Origin: Cardinalis cardinalis
Taxonomy: Eukaryota > Chordata > Aves > Passeriformes > Cardinalidae
Direction: 5' to 3'
Assembly: GCA_014549065.1 (NCBI GenBank)
Contig: JACDOX010000034.1
Location: 4,659,065 to 4,723,064 of the forward strand
Length of the DNA: 64,000 bases
In this document: piece by piece, positions 15,601-29,400 of the stretch
Position numbering within the stretch: the first letter of the stretch is position 1
How the letters are laid out: each line of letters begins with the position of its first letter
Made by a program: the position numbers and the translations under genes
The notes under the pieces: generated by a model
The model's input: the letters and a program-made list of their open reading frames with translations, nothing else
What the model was told of the DNA's origin: nothing
The model's database searches: none

Positions 15601-16689
15601 CCNATAATCCCAGTGTTATTAATAAATTTTGGAAGCCTTCTCCACAGCCTCAGGTCAAATGCAGTGCTCTCTTGTGGGTNTGTGCCTTTCAGCACAAAAG
15701 TTTAAAATTCTCAGCATCAATGGTTCCAACATGTACCTACATGTTTCATGTTTTCTTGCTTCCCTACCTCAATTCCTGTTGGTCTGACACTCAGTACTCG
15801 TCATCACCCTGTTTAGCCTATGGCAACAAAACAGTCACNTGTATTTTGAGAGAAAAAGACACTGCAGCAAAAACTCAACCCATCCCTCCTCTTAGGCATC
15901 CATATCAAGCCTAACTTTACTATAGGACATAAAGCAGTAGCATGCTAATTTTGTCACTAAAAAGCATAACAGATTGTACTCNATAAGCATGCAATTGTAA
16001 TTTCAAACTGTCATTATTACTTAAAAGTGAGCTAAATCGTTACCTCTTTTATTGCTCCTGTTGAACAGCTTTTCTTTAACATGAAAAAGTGAAGAAATGC
16101 CAAAACTGCGTTATTTTAAAGTTCCTTTCTATTTCAGTCTCCCTCTAAACCCTCCCTCAGATTACCTGCTGTATGAATTTGAACCTTGCACAACATTTCA
16201 ATTTTGCTGGTAAGTGTGCTTCAAGAACTTGCAACATGTCAAGCAACAAAAAAATCCCCAACATGTTCAGCAACAAAAACTCCAACCAAGAAACAAGAGT
16301 NTGGTGTGGATACACTTATGAACAAATTTATGGATTTACCCTTCTTAATAAAGCTTGCATTCTGTGATTTATTCGACTGAAACACACCTTCAGAACATCC
16401 AAGACTTTTGCTTGCACAGGTGTACTTACAACAAAAAGCTTTTGAGAACAGAAAATACTTGTTCTAATTTTACCTGGACTATGAGNAGTCAGAGTTGCAA
16501 CAGACCTACTTAAAAGCTGTAACAGTGTTAATATCCCACTTGGATCTAGTACAATTCACAGTATTTATCAATACCTCACTTTAGATCTAAACCACTCAGC
16601 TTTTGTAAAAAAAAAACCAAAAAACAAACCAACACTTTTTCCCCCCTCCATTTTACTTTTAGCACACTTTGATCAAATTATTATTGAGT

Positions 16690-19206
16690 ACAGTTTTATG
16701 CCAACAAGGCAGATACTCTGGTAGGAGTCTGTTACAGACCACCCAACCAGGATGAAGAGGCAGATGAAATATTCTGTAAGCACCTGGGAGAAGTCTCATC
16801 ATCTCTAGCCCTTATTCTCATGGGAGACCTCAACTTACCAGATATCTGCTGGAAGTACANCACAGCAGAGAGGAAACAGTCCGGGATATTCCTGGAGTCT
16901 GCAAAAGAGACTTCTCTTACAGAGCTGGTGAAGGAGTCAACTAGGGAAAGTGTCCCCTTGGACCAGCTGTTTGTGAGCAGAGGAGGACTGGTGGATGGTC
17001 AGAGGCTATCTTGGTCACGGCACTCACAAAATGAGTTTTCAGTTCTCAAAACAACAATGAGCATCAGCAGTACTGCCACCATGGACTTACAGAAGGCAGA
17101 TTTTGGCCTGTTTAGGAGCCTGATTAAGAAAGTCACTTGGGAGGGCATCCTAAAGGGCAAAGGAATGCAGGAAGGCTGGACATTCTTCAGGAAGGAAGTA
17201 TGAAAGGTATGGGAACAGGCCATCTCCATGTGGTAAAAAGACAAGCTGTTGAGGAAGACTGGCCTGGCTGAACAGACAGACCTGACCAGAAGTAATGATA
17301 AAAAGAAGANTTTATGATCTTTGGGAGAAGGGGTAGGCAATTCATAAGGACTACAAAGATGTCATAGATTATGCAAGGAGAAAATTAGGACCAAAGCACA
17401 ACTAGAACTTAAATTGATCATTGCTGCTAAGGGCAATNAAAAAATATTTCTATGAATGCATTAGCAACAAAANGAGAGCTAAGGAGAATCTCCATCCTTT
17501 ACTAGAAACAGGGAGAAGCATAGTGACAAAGGATGATGAATAGGTTGAGGTACTTAATGCCTTCATTGCCTCAGCTCCTCTTAATAGTAAGACCAGAGTA
17601 CCCAGNCCCCTAAGCTAGAAGACTGGGATGGGGAGCAGAATGAAACTCCCATAATCCAACAAGAAACAGTCAACAAGCTGCTACACCACACAGACATGTC
17701 TCTGTGGGGTCAAATGGGATCCAACCAAGAGTCCTGAGNGAGGTGGTNGAAANGCCACTTTCCATCATTTACCAGCAGCCCTGNGAACTAGTGAGGTCCT
17801 AGTTGACTAAAGGTCAGCAAATGTAATTCCCATCTATGAGAAGAGACGGAGGAGCTGTGAGAGTAGAGGCCTGTCAGACTAACCTCAGTGCTGGGAAGGC
17901 CATGGATCAGGTCACCTTGAGTGCCAACACTCAGCACATGCAGGACAACCTGGGGATCAGGCCCAGCCAGCACAGGTTTGTGAAAGGCAGGTCCTGCCTG
18001 ACCAGCCTGATCTCCTTATGTGACCAGGTGACCCCCAATGGATGACAGAAAGGCTGTGGATTNCATCTGGGNGGATTTTAGTAAAGCCTTTGGCAACATT
18101 TCCCACAGCATTCTCCTGGAGAAGCTGGGTGCTCGTGGCTTGCAGGACTACATCATTCATGGGACANAAACTGCTGGGATGTCTGAGTCCAGAGAGGAGT
18201 TGTGAATGGAGTCATGTCCAGCTGGCACACAGTCACAAGTGGGGGGAACCCAAGGGCTCAGTATTGGAGNCAGCCCTGTTTAATGTCTTTTCTGATGATG
18301 TGGATTAGAAGATCAAGNGTCCACTCAGCAAGTTCACAGATGACATCAAGCTGAGTGGGAATGTTGATTGCCTGGTGGCTCTGCAGGGCAATCTGGACNG
18401 GCTGGATCAATAATGAAAGTTGGTCAATGCCAACTGCATGAGGTTCAACAAGGCCAAGTGCTGGGTCCTGCACCTGGNTNACTGCAACCCCAGGCAGTGC
18501 CACAGGCTGGNNGCAGTGGNTGGGAAGCTACCAGATGGAAANAGAACCTGGCTGTGCTGGTCAACATCAGCTGAACATCATCCAGTGTGTGCCCAGGTGG
18601 CCACGAGGGCCGATGGCATCCTGGCCTGGATCAGCCAGGATGTGGCCAGCAGGAGCAGGGCAGTGACCGTCCCCCTGTACCCAGCACTGCTGAGGCCACA
18701 GCTCCAATCCTGTGCTTAGTTCTGGGCCCCTCAGTGCAAGAGAGACATTGAGGGGCTGGAGTGTGTCCAGGGAAGGGCAATGGAGCTGGGGAAGGATCTG
18801 GAGCACAAGTGCTGTGAGGAGCAGCTGAGGGAGCTGGGGGTGTTCAGCTTGGAGAAAAGAAGACTCAGGGCGGACCTCATCACTCTCTGCAACTGCCTGA
18901 AAAGAGAGTGCAGCCAGGGGGGGGTCAGTCTCTTCTCCCAGGTAACAAGGGACAGGACAAGATGAAATGGCCGCAAGTTATGCCAGGCAGGCTTATGTTG
19001 GGTATCAGGAAAAATTGATTCACTGAAAGGGCTGTCAAACATTGGAACAGGCTGAACCACTTCCAGGGAAGTGGNGGAGTCACCATCCCTGTAGGTATTT
19101 AAAAGACATGGACACGTGGCACTTTGGGATGGTGAACACAGTGGTGTCAGGTTAAGCAGTTGGACTCCACAACCTCCTCCTTTCCAACTTCAATAATTCC
19201 AGGATT
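16690..19206 (+). mobile_element. CR1 LINE, 5'-truncated and decayed, antisense in YAP1 intron 2
   Basis: About 2.5 kb. The 5' end begins inside the endonuclease domain: MGDLNLPDICWKY (from 16820) matches the CR1 endonuclease signature, and DQLFVSRGG follows. Reverse transcriptase blocks follow in several frames: QHRFVKGRSCLTSLISL (near 17970), DFSKAF (near 18073), the catalytic region altered to FTDD (18333-18344), NCMRFNKAKCWVLHL (near 18430) and FSLEKRRLRADLITL (near 18843). Stops, frameshifts and Ns break it throughout, so it is inactive. The 3' end is near 19206, where the terminal octamer-like repeat is degenerate. Confidence 0.88.
16820..17203 (+). pseudogene. Relic of CR1 ORF2, endonuclease portion
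   Basis: A 127-codon open stretch inside the CR1 copy. Residues near the start (GDLNLPDICW) are the family's conserved endonuclease motif; the rest is degraded. There is an N at 16860. It is a transposon remnant, not a host gene. Confidence 0.8.
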
Positions 19207-22200
19207 AAAAGTCACTTGTAGATTAGTCATTAATTTAGCTCAATACATTTCTTTTTACAGTAACTTTCTAATACCAGCTGCACAAAATGTACACTGTTAA
19301 AAAACTAAAATTAATATTCTGTTCCCTCAATGAAAGTTAATTACAGTANCATTATTCATTTTTTGCAGATTTTGGATCCTGTTAATGGCTTGACCAGACT
19401 GAAACTCAGTTGAGCATTTGTACACTCAAAAATCAACACTTATATGCAGTGACAAAAATCCAAGTTGTCTTCCTCCCAAAACCCACACTATTTCAGATCT
19501 TCCAGTTAAGCTAGAAGTTTTGGACTGTGATAAATAACAAGGAAACAGAACATTCAGATGTATTGTCACATCATCTTTGCTAGAACACATCATGTGAGCT
19601 AACAGCTCGATTCAATGTTCAAGTTTTCTAACTAAAGAAAAAAACAAACCCAAACCAAAAACCTCAAAACCACAAATCAAAAGAAAAAAAAAAGAAAAAA
19701 TCCAACCACAAAACCATCACACACCCTTTGCTGACTTCAGCTGAATTTATTTCACACATCNAATCTGTAACTGCAGCAAAGCCAAATTTATGCATATTGT
19801 TAAAATAAAACCAATCGCACACCTCAATGAATTAGCTACAGAACACANAGTGGATCACAACAAAGTGTAATACTTATCAAGCATCAAAGTATGCCTTTTT
19901 TTCTGGATTGTCCTTTTATTTTTAGTTGCCAGTCCTAAGTAACTAAGATCTGTATTGATGAGATTGGAAGAACCATTGTGCCATCCTAGTCCAGTTTCAG
20001 TGAAGAAAGCTAGTAACTCTACACAGATGGCTGCAATAAAACTTGAAGTTTACAAGCCAGACAAACATGATTGCTTTTTAATTTTTCTTCTCCATATGGN
20101 TCACTAAAAATTCCTTTTCCCCATTATTTTTTGCTGTTTGCCAAGTTCANATTAAGCTAAATATTAATGTATGGGTTTGTTTACTAAAAAGAAACAAAAC
20201 CACCAAAAATGACCCCTAAAACCCCCATCTAAACCAAAGAATTATACAAATTTATCTATACTATTTCCTTTGTCCCCCACTGATATACCACATATTTGGA
20301 CCAGAAGACTAACATTTTTAGTTANGCAACAAGGTAGACAATCTTACACNCTGTTTCAGGCTACTNCATTCAGTGAGACCTGTGCTTCTATAAAAAGAAC
20401 AAGAATGCAAATTCCACAAACAGAAGATTATGATAACATACCTACAGGAGCATACACAAGGGGGATTGGGTTTTTTTTTGTGGTTTATGAACCAAATATC
20501 TCAAAATATAATTTAAAAAGTGAAATTTTGTACACTTTTTAAACTCACTTCTTGAGGACTGTAGTCAATCAACTTTCTGGATTTTAGATTTAGGTTGTTA
20601 TATTTTTTGAGCATCACCATAGTTGAAATGATGTGCATAAAGATTAACAGAAAAAACGAAAGGGCCCCTTTTCTGGAGGTTTCTAACAGAATCTGGATTC
20701 AAGACAGACAAGAATAAACATTACGNCTTATTACTCAATTATTCTTGCAATGACTGTGTTTAATATCCACAGTGAGCTTACTATAAAGAAGAGTGTCANA
20801 AGAAAACTGCTTAGAAGCTTTAGTCAAAAATTTACAAGTAACATTTCAATAAAGCTTTAAAATTTTATGTTATTTCTCCTGTACATGTAGGTTTATGTTC
20901 AGCAACTATGAAGTTCACTAAAATATTGTCTGATTTCATCATAGGGTAAAAGAGTAAAAACAGTTAAACCTAAGATACAGGTTACTGCAGACAAAACAAA
21001 AGGATCAANTGCCCACTAAAACTGCTCAGAGCAAAGCAATATACAATTCACTAATTTGTCCACAGGAAATGTGATTTTGAATTGCAGAGAATATTATTGA
21101 CAGTAAATGTAAAAAATAAGCAAACTATACGACAAAAAACTAATGCACACTTCCCCCAAAAACCCCCAAACTAAAATCCATAACCTAACACACAACCAAG
21201 AAGCTCCTCTAAATCCCAATCCCATTCAGTACATCCCAAGCGTAAACAAAATACTTCATGGAATAGAGGCTTGTTTTGACAAAAAAGTACAACTAGATTC
21301 TGATGTCAGAGGGAATGATGCCACATTGCATCTATCTTTAGTGCCATCACTGATTTGCTTAATTAACTCTTGGGAAGCATCCACCTCACTTCCTCCTCTG
21401 AGCAGCCACACCATGACCTGGATAAGAGAATGAGTTTAGCTGATAACATATAATAACAGAAAAAGCTGATACGTGGCTTATAACTCCACAACAACTATGC
21501 ATAGCTTCAGCTACAAACCCCAGAAAGACTGCCTCAAACAAAATCTGTAAACAAAGCTTGCTTTCACTCTTCAAACTCCACCTCTTCTAATANCCTTAAC
21601 CTCATTAGGCTCTCCTGTCTTCCTTACTCACATCCCATCTGCCATGACAAGTTCAACAANTGAAAGAGAAAAATTAAGACTGACTGTAGCACCAAGAACT
21701 GGGGAGTACCACTGCTGACAAAAGACCATCCCTATGAACTAGTGTGATGAGCTCACATTACAGCCACACTCTGGAATCAGATGAGAAGTCAGCACTGCTA
21801 GACTCCTTTCCCAAATCAAACTACATTATAAGGCATGCTTTCNCAATGGAAATAAGCTTCTCTCTGTTCTATCTAGTTTCCTCTTCTCAGTTCTAGCTTG
21901 CTCAGAAACCCATAATTACAGTACACCAAGAGTACAAATATAGAGGATGATTTCATAGACAAGGAGTAATTTCTTCTATTTTGAATAGGATTCCCTGCTA
22001 TTATGACTTCGCACTCAACATATGCATTTAAGAAACCTTGTCATATACTGACTGAAATGTAATTACTGTATTACACATCCAGTAACCTGTCAGAGCTTCA
22101 TGAACTTTAAAAGAAATTGCATAAATATGATCACAACTGTGAGCAACAACCAAGAAAACTGATATATGTTAACCAGGTATTCCAGTAAGGCAGATCCCTG

Positions 22201-22329
22201 GATGAATTACTGACTACATATCACACTGTAGAGTACAGGACAGTCATTTGGAGAACTTACTCAATGTAAGAAGGTCATGAATTATCACAACACAGGACTA
22301 ACTTAAGTATATGAAACAGACCGCAAAAA

Positions 22330-23399
22330 TGTAGTAGGCTGACCCTGGTGGGTCACCAAGTGCCCACCAAAGCTGCGCTATCTCTCCTCTCCTCAGCTGG
22401 AGAGAAAATATAACAAAAGGTTCGTGGGTTGAGGTAAGGACAGAGAGAGATCACTCACCAGTTACAGTCACATGCAAAACGTNATGCAGGGAAACAAGTT
22501 TAATTTACTGCCAGTCAAAACAGAGTGGGATAATGAGAAATAAAAACAAAATCTAAAAGTTGCTTTTACCCCACACCTCCTTCTCCCTGAGCTCAATTTG
22601 ACTTCTGATTTCTCTACTTTCTCCCTGACATCAGTGCAGGGGGCAGGGAATGGGGGCTGCCGTCAGTTCATCACACGTTGTCTACTCAGGGGAAAGGCCC
22701 CTGCGCGAGTGTGGGGTCTCTCCCATGGATGCAGCTCCAACATGAGATCTACCCACAGGCTGCAGACTGCTCCCGTGTGGGTCCTCCCCACAGCATGGGG
22801 TTCCCTTCAGGAACAGGCTGCTCCAGCGTGGATGCCCCATGGGCTCACACGTTCTGCCAACAAACCTGCTCCAGTATAGGCTTCTTTCTCCATGGTGCCA
22901 CAGGTGCTGCCAAAAGCCTGTTACAGTGTGGGCTTCCCATGGGGTCACAGCCTCCTTCAGGCATCCACTTGGTCTGTCATGTGGTCCTCCAGGGGATGCA
23001 GGTGAATCTGTGTATCCACATGGATTCCAGGGGCTGCAGGGGCACAGCTGCCTCACCATGGGCTGCAGCAGGAGCTGCAGGGGAATCTCGTCTCCAGAGG
23101 CTGGAGCACCCCCTGCCTCTCCTTCTGCACTGACCTTAGTGTCTACAGGGCTGTTCCTTTCACATACTCTCCCTCCTCTCTTCAGCTATTGCTGTTCTGC
23201 AGCAGTATTTTTCCCTTCTTCTTAAATACATTATTCCAGAAGAACTACCTCTCTCACTGATGGCCTTGGCCTTTGCCAGCTTCTTAGAGACAGATGGCAG
23301 TGGCTCTGTGAGACATGGAGGAAGCTTCTAGTATCTTCTCAAAGAAATCATCCCTCTAGCCCCCCCGCTATCAAAAGCCTGCTATGCAAACCCAATATA
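22330..23399 (-). mobile_element. Solo LTR of an avian endogenous retrovirus (ERVL-like), in YAP1 intron 2
   Basis: About 1,070 bp. Read on the minus strand it begins TATATTGGGTTTGCAT and ends CCTACTACA, close to the expected TG...CA ends but with the first dinucleotide mutated. The internal part holds imperfect repeats built around GCTCCAGCGTGG- and GGGGTCACAG-like blocks (22690-23100). I know this repeat as a common LTR in songbird genomes; the exact family name needs a library search. No gag, pol or env sequence adjoins either side, so it is a solo LTR. The likely poly(A) hexamer is AGTAAA (22509-22504). No convincing target duplication: flanks are AAAAA and GCAAC. Its orientation equals that of YAP1. 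Confidence 0.78.
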
Positions 23400-24629
23400 G
23401 CAACTTCCTTAATTGCTTCTTTTTTTTAATCATAAGAAAATTCCATCTGAAGAATAAACTCTTTTTTTTGGCTAACAGAGAAACTTCAGCTCCTTTACAA
23501 AATCACTGTGTCCATCAGGAGCTACATTAGATATTCTGCTGTTCTGCAGAGAAATCATCTTATAGAGGATCATTTTAATAGGAAGGGAGGATGTGGTATC
23601 TCCAGCCTTGGATGTTTTCCAGAGTTGTCTCAACAGGTCACTTCTGACCGGATTAAGCTTTGGGAACATTTGTGTGCTTTCAGCAGAATGGTTGGATGGA
23701 TGACCAACCTTCACTAAGTACTAGGTTAGATAGATAATACTAATGACACTAATGGCTATGGTTGCGAACTTCAGGAGGAAAACAGAGAAAAAAACCCAAA
23801 CCATGTCAGATCACTTGTTGATTCATGATTCTTTGTACTTCCAGTCAACTTAAGAGCCAAACAATGCTGAGCTGTCTACGCAGAATAAATCAATCTTTAC
23901 TGCTGTGAGAAGAAATCTTCCCCTGAGCTAATTACTCAGGTGTTTTTCAGACTCAAACAACTCTCTTATTATTTATTTACTAATTGCTACATTTGAAACA
24001 ACATATTCAAATCACAAAATCAGTTACAGATGGTTGACAGTCTTTAAAGAAATCACAACTCTGAAGAGCCAAATACTTCTCTTTTGGTTACTGAACTGTT
24101 GTGCTACGCACACATACACTGTACAAAAGAGCAAAATATGGTATAAGCATCTGGCATTCAGATACTAGGAAGTAAAGCATGGTATAGGCAGAAAATTTAG
24201 TAGAATATCAAATAACAGTTTCAAAGCATGGTTGAGACTGATATTGTTCAGCATCACTGAAACTGAGTAGATGAAGAAACATAAGCCATCTTTCAAGTAC
24301 ACTGCCACTGCTCACTTCTTTAATCACATTTCCATTCAATTCAAGACCTACATACACTGAGTAGGTTCAGTAAATCTAGTAGATCATTTAATACATGTGT
24401 CCCATCATCCACAAAATATTTTGTTCTAGAAATGAATCTTGCTTGGGCATTTTAAAGCACATACACATCATTTTATCAAGCCAGCATACTTCCATTTGGA
24501 GAAAGCCGTTCCCAAATACCAACCAGATGCAAGTGCAGATGACCTTTCTCTTTTGAGGTGAATGCACCAATGGAAGTATTTGCATCCCAGATTTTATACA
24601 GAAGGCTCTCCTTCTGCAGACACAGCAAT

Positions 24630-24680
24630 CACAGTGGGCTTCAGAAGTAAGCTTCAGAAGTAATCACAGTAAGCTTCAGA
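24630..24680. repeat. Short imperfect tandem repeat
   Basis: AATCACAGT occurs twice, and GCTTCAGAA occurs three times (one after GG, two after AA), in about 50 bp of YAP1 intron 2. Confidence 0.7.
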
Positions 24681-26391
24681 AACCAATGACTACACAATGT
24701 AATTAGGAACAGCAAGTATTGTTGGTTTTTAATAAAACAAACAAAAGGCAGCTACAGGATGTGGATAGGTCCTGATATGACACGAAGAAACATCTACCAA
24801 TAATAAATTACAAAGCAAGCACACAGCACGAATCAGCAGCTCTTGCACCAGAGGTGGGACTCTTGCTAACTTCCACAGGGGCCTATACACCAGAATCTAT
24901 CCAAAAGAAAGTAGCAGCAGCACCATAGTTCCCCAATGATAAAAATTTACTTTTGGTCAACTGCTAACCGCAAAGAACCGGGGAGAAAAAACAGGTATAT
25001 AGAGTAAAAAGACAAGGACAAGTAAAAGGACAAGTGGGTACTTTTTAGATAGAAAGCTCAGAATGGTGAATGCTGGGAAACATTCCTAACCTTTCACTTG
25101 AAAAATAACAAAAACTGGAAAACGCGTGAGTTCAGGATATGAAAAAGAAGGAAGGCAGGGTTAACTGAAAAAAAGTTTATATTCCAGGAAGATCTGGCAG
25201 ATCTTCAAATTTCAAAAGTAGTTTCCAGAGGAAGAGACAGCAATCTTGAATAGAACAAATATACACCAACTGTTCATTGTCACATTTAAAGTAAGAACTG
25301 GGCACCACTGAATGCAGCTAATGGGGGCCAAGCTTAGTAGAGACGGGAGGTGTTTCTTCATGCAGTGGACAAACAAACAGTGAGACAGACTCCTTGCCAA
25401 AGCAAGCAGCCAGTGCTAAAAGGGGCTTCAGGCACAGACAACACAAGTCTTGGAGGACAGTTGGAAGCCAGCAGAGTTCTCAGAGAAGAGTATTTGCTTG
25501 AAGAGCAAAGAAACAGGACAGTTACCCGGACAGGCACCTGGACTTGGTTTGTATAAATAGGGGAAGTTTCAAGTGATGCTGTTAACAAGCTCTCTTACAA
25601 AAGCAATGTCAGCAGGGTCCAGCAGTCATTAAGTTTTAAAACTGAACATCTTGAACACCTCAAACTCCTCAAGAACAGCAAGAGGAGACTTAGGGAGAAC
25701 AGCATAGCTACTTCTACTGCATCCCTACTGCCAGTACTGCTAGTTTTTATCTCCACTTCTATCACATATCATCTGATTTTTTTCCTTCATGTGATCATTT
25801 TAAGTGTAGTTTAGATGTGTCACTCAGAAAGATATCTCTATTATAAACAAAACAACACTATCATCTGATTCTGCATTGCAGCCTTGCTGTAGGATCCACC
25901 AGCACTAATCNAAAATGCTGGGCATCAACACGAGCTAAAGAGCCTAATAGATTTGACAAATAAATGTTTCCTTCTTCAGCAGAAATATTACCTCAAATGG
26001 TATGCAAGATTTATACNAACCTAAATGAAAACTTACTAGTCTTAATGAAGAGCAAATGAAAGGACTGTGGTATAAAGCACAGTATGACAGCACCAGTTGC
26101 TACTGCACTGCAGGCTGTATATATTAATTTAATATAACTCTTTGGTGTTTGCTTACAAGAATTTCCATCTTCTTTACTCTTCTGCAGCTTGCAGAACAGA
26201 CAAGATTTTTAGCGGGCAGTCAAGAACTGAACTACATTGTATACAAGAGAAGAACACCTTTTATCTAAAGTGTATCTTGNAGTTTGAATAGATGAAGAGA
26301 GACAGGACGCGCGTAAATACCTGCATATGGTACTTGAGGCTGGAAAGCTTTAATCAACAGCGGGCATGTAACTGAATGGTAGCACTCAGTT

Positions 26392-26418
26392 TTAGAATAC
26401 TTCAGTAAAGTATTCTAA
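26392..26418. repeat. Perfect 11-bp inverted repeat with 5-nt loop
   Basis: TTAGAATACTT, loop CAGTA, then AAGTATTCTAA. All 11 arm bases pair. It lies in AT-rich YAP1 intron 2 with no recognised element around it. It could be chance, a short palindrome, or part of an undescribed element. Confidence 0.85.
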
Positions 26419-29400
26419 GGTCTCATAAGTTCATGTCCCAGCTGCAGGTAAGGGCTGTAATGATCAAATATATTTATCAGGAGAAATCAGAAAGAAGCCA
26501 TATAAGCTAGTTGAGAAGGACCATGCATCAGCAAAATTGTAGGTCTACTTATACCTCTCACCTTTATCTTTCACATAAAGAATTTTACAAAGTCATAGGA
26601 AAATTANGCAAAGATCCTGCATCCAAATTTTGGCAAAGTAAAAAGCATCAACACCAGAATCTCCTGTATTTCAAATAAATTGCATACAAACATGCATGTA
26701 CAAAACAAGAGCTCAACTGTTTCTTGCGAATATAGAAGACTACTTCCCACAAGCTGATTTACATAAATTTTATCCATGACAAAAGCCAGCAATTTTCACT
26801 TTACTGCCGCTCCCTCAACTATTTGGTAAGTTACTTGTTACCTTAGCTTGGAAACCACTTAAAATCNTCCCCCTTAGGTTTCAGAGAGCAAGCATTTGAG
26901 GCCATTTTAAAAAGGTCAAGTTTGCCACAGACAGGAGCCTACACTTCTACTCCAACAAGATTGCAGAGCAAAAGAATCAGTTACAGTTCATCCACAATCT
27001 CGGAGTTGCTCACTATCACAGCATAAACAGGATTCAAACTGTAGCTGTCAGCAAAAGCTACACAAATAGTTGCACCAGAAGAAAACAAAAGCATCCCCCT
27101 CTGCTTCCTTGCTCCCTACTCCAACGCAACACTAAAAGGGTAAGTTGGGAAATGGGTACCACAATGATGAAGCTGANTGACTGATTCTTTTTTCCTGAAT
27201 ATGTTACCACATAAAACTGAAATTTAATTCATTAAAAAACAATGAANTCTCCAACTTCCTTAACAAATTTGCATAACGCAAAGCTGATCATGTCAGGACC
27301 GGTCTGACAGCGCAATAAAAAATGGGGACAACTTTGAATTGCAATTTTTAAAAGCATGTAATTAAGACTTCCTTTGACCTTGTTAACAAGGATGCTAAAA
27401 TGTTAATTCTTAACTAACTGTTTATGCTAAGGTCTGTTTCACATTTTCTCTTCCTTATGCCTAACCAATGTCTAAGTTACCAGGACATTGTTAAATATCC
27501 AATAGATCTTTTTCCTGTTATTAGTCATTAGTCACAAAATAAAAAGACAAAGCCAAACCCTCACAATCATAATGATTAACAGTTCTAACACTACAAATCT
27601 GAATGTTCCTGCCCTCTGTTACTTACTAATTATATGGTTCCAAAATCTTAGGTTTGTTTAGTTTTAGAATTAAAATCTCATAAAAAGTGAAAACCGGAAA
27701 TACCAGTTATGAAAGAGAATGCTTACTTCAGTTCAAATGTTATACTCACTGGCCAGAAGTAAGTGATATACATGGTCAGAAATCAGGCGTGCATATGTTT
27801 AGAGGCCGAAGGTATAAAAATGAAGCACAGGTCCACACTGATGATAACATAATTCTGTCAACAGCAGCATAACAAAAAGCTCTCAAAAATCTATCCACAC
27901 ATGAACTAGGACACAGGCAATTTTAGCTTAGTCAGGTACTTGTGTACAAATCCATGTAACCACAGAATCCGCTATTAACTGTTTTCACTGAAAACTNGAA
28001 GTATTTAAAATATTTCACTGTTAAATGACCCAAAGACCATCACTGAAGTCAATGGACACCTAAAATCCAGTTACAGCACAGTATTACTTTTCTCTGCAAA
28101 TATATTTTTCTTATATTTATAAAAACAGCCTCTAAAGATGGCACAGAACACACTTCAAAGCAACATTGTCACAGCCTTTTATACATCAGATTACACCTTT
28201 NTAAGGATATATATTTCATATCCTTGACTCATGCAAAGCTGTCTGCTCTGGGAGTGACAAAAATTTTGTAAATAAAAATCACTACTGAATTATTTGTTCA
28301 TTGGACATTTAGGTCTATTAATCATATCAACTACACCAACAGCAACACAGGAAGAAATTTCTCTTTTACTGTATTTTTCACCATTCTTAAGAGACTACAT
28401 NAAATGTTTCAATCAAAGTAATTGCAGAGGACTTGTCAACCAAGCTTTTCAAATAAGTACAACGAATCAGAAAAAATAACTGAGAAGTAAGATCCAAGAA
28501 GAAAATATACCTGTGAGTTGCATTTATTTCCTTTAATCAAAGAATTCAATTTTGCCTGTAAACCTATGCTTCTGTCCTTTCAGATGCTTTATTCAACCAT
28601 AGATGTCTGACTTGATAACATATCCAGTAAAGGCAAAAAAGTTTACTTGCAACAAGGCAATCAGAAAGGAAAAGGCAACCTTGAAGTTGTAACACGGTTT
28701 AAAACAAATTTGTGTAGTGCAGACAGACTTCCAACGAAGTTCTCAACAAATCAGAACTCACTGGAGATAAACTAGCAANAGTTAATGACCTTTACTTGAC
28801 TTTCCTATAAAACAATCCAGCAGAAAAAAAACTGGCTTCACAACCTCAGCGTAATAATCAGTAACTACACTGAACCCCTAACTCTGATATAAGTTACCAA
28901 ACAGCATGTCAGAGACTCAACAAAAGAAATCTGGTCTTTCACTGTGACGCAGCAAAGCCTCGTTAGCAAAATTAAAGCAAAGTCCAAGACTGTTTTCAAG
29001 ACAGCTTTGTCTCCTTAGCAACTGACATGACCGACAGTCAGCATACTGGTAAAAGTCTTACTTTACAAGGCAGCTTTGTATTATTACTTTGACTTAACCA
29101 GTGATTTAGAATACTTGCCTGAAACACAGCCTGAAGTAACTTAGCTAAAAGCCAAATAAAACAGCAACAGAGTGAATCCCAGAAAACAGACTCCAAGAAG
29201 CACTTCAGGAGGCCATGAAACAGCGACACAGCTTAGTCACGCCTTACAAAAACTTTTGTTCTCCAAATAAAACTCCAGTTTTATTTAGCAAAAAGCAGCT
29301 ATGAGGTACCTTTTTCATATTAAAACCAAATTTCCCCCATGCTGTAAATGCCTATTCAAATGCTTAACAAAAAATACAGTTCATCTGGTACATTTCCCAG

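Noticed and set aside
18042..19060. Several plus- and minus-strand frames of 60-110 codons
   Set aside because: All are fragments or shadows of the decayed CR1 reverse transcriptase region.
22598..23225. Open frames of 90-150 codons on both strands
   Set aside because: They lie within the solo LTR and reflect its GC-rich internal repeats; no retroviral protein motif is present.
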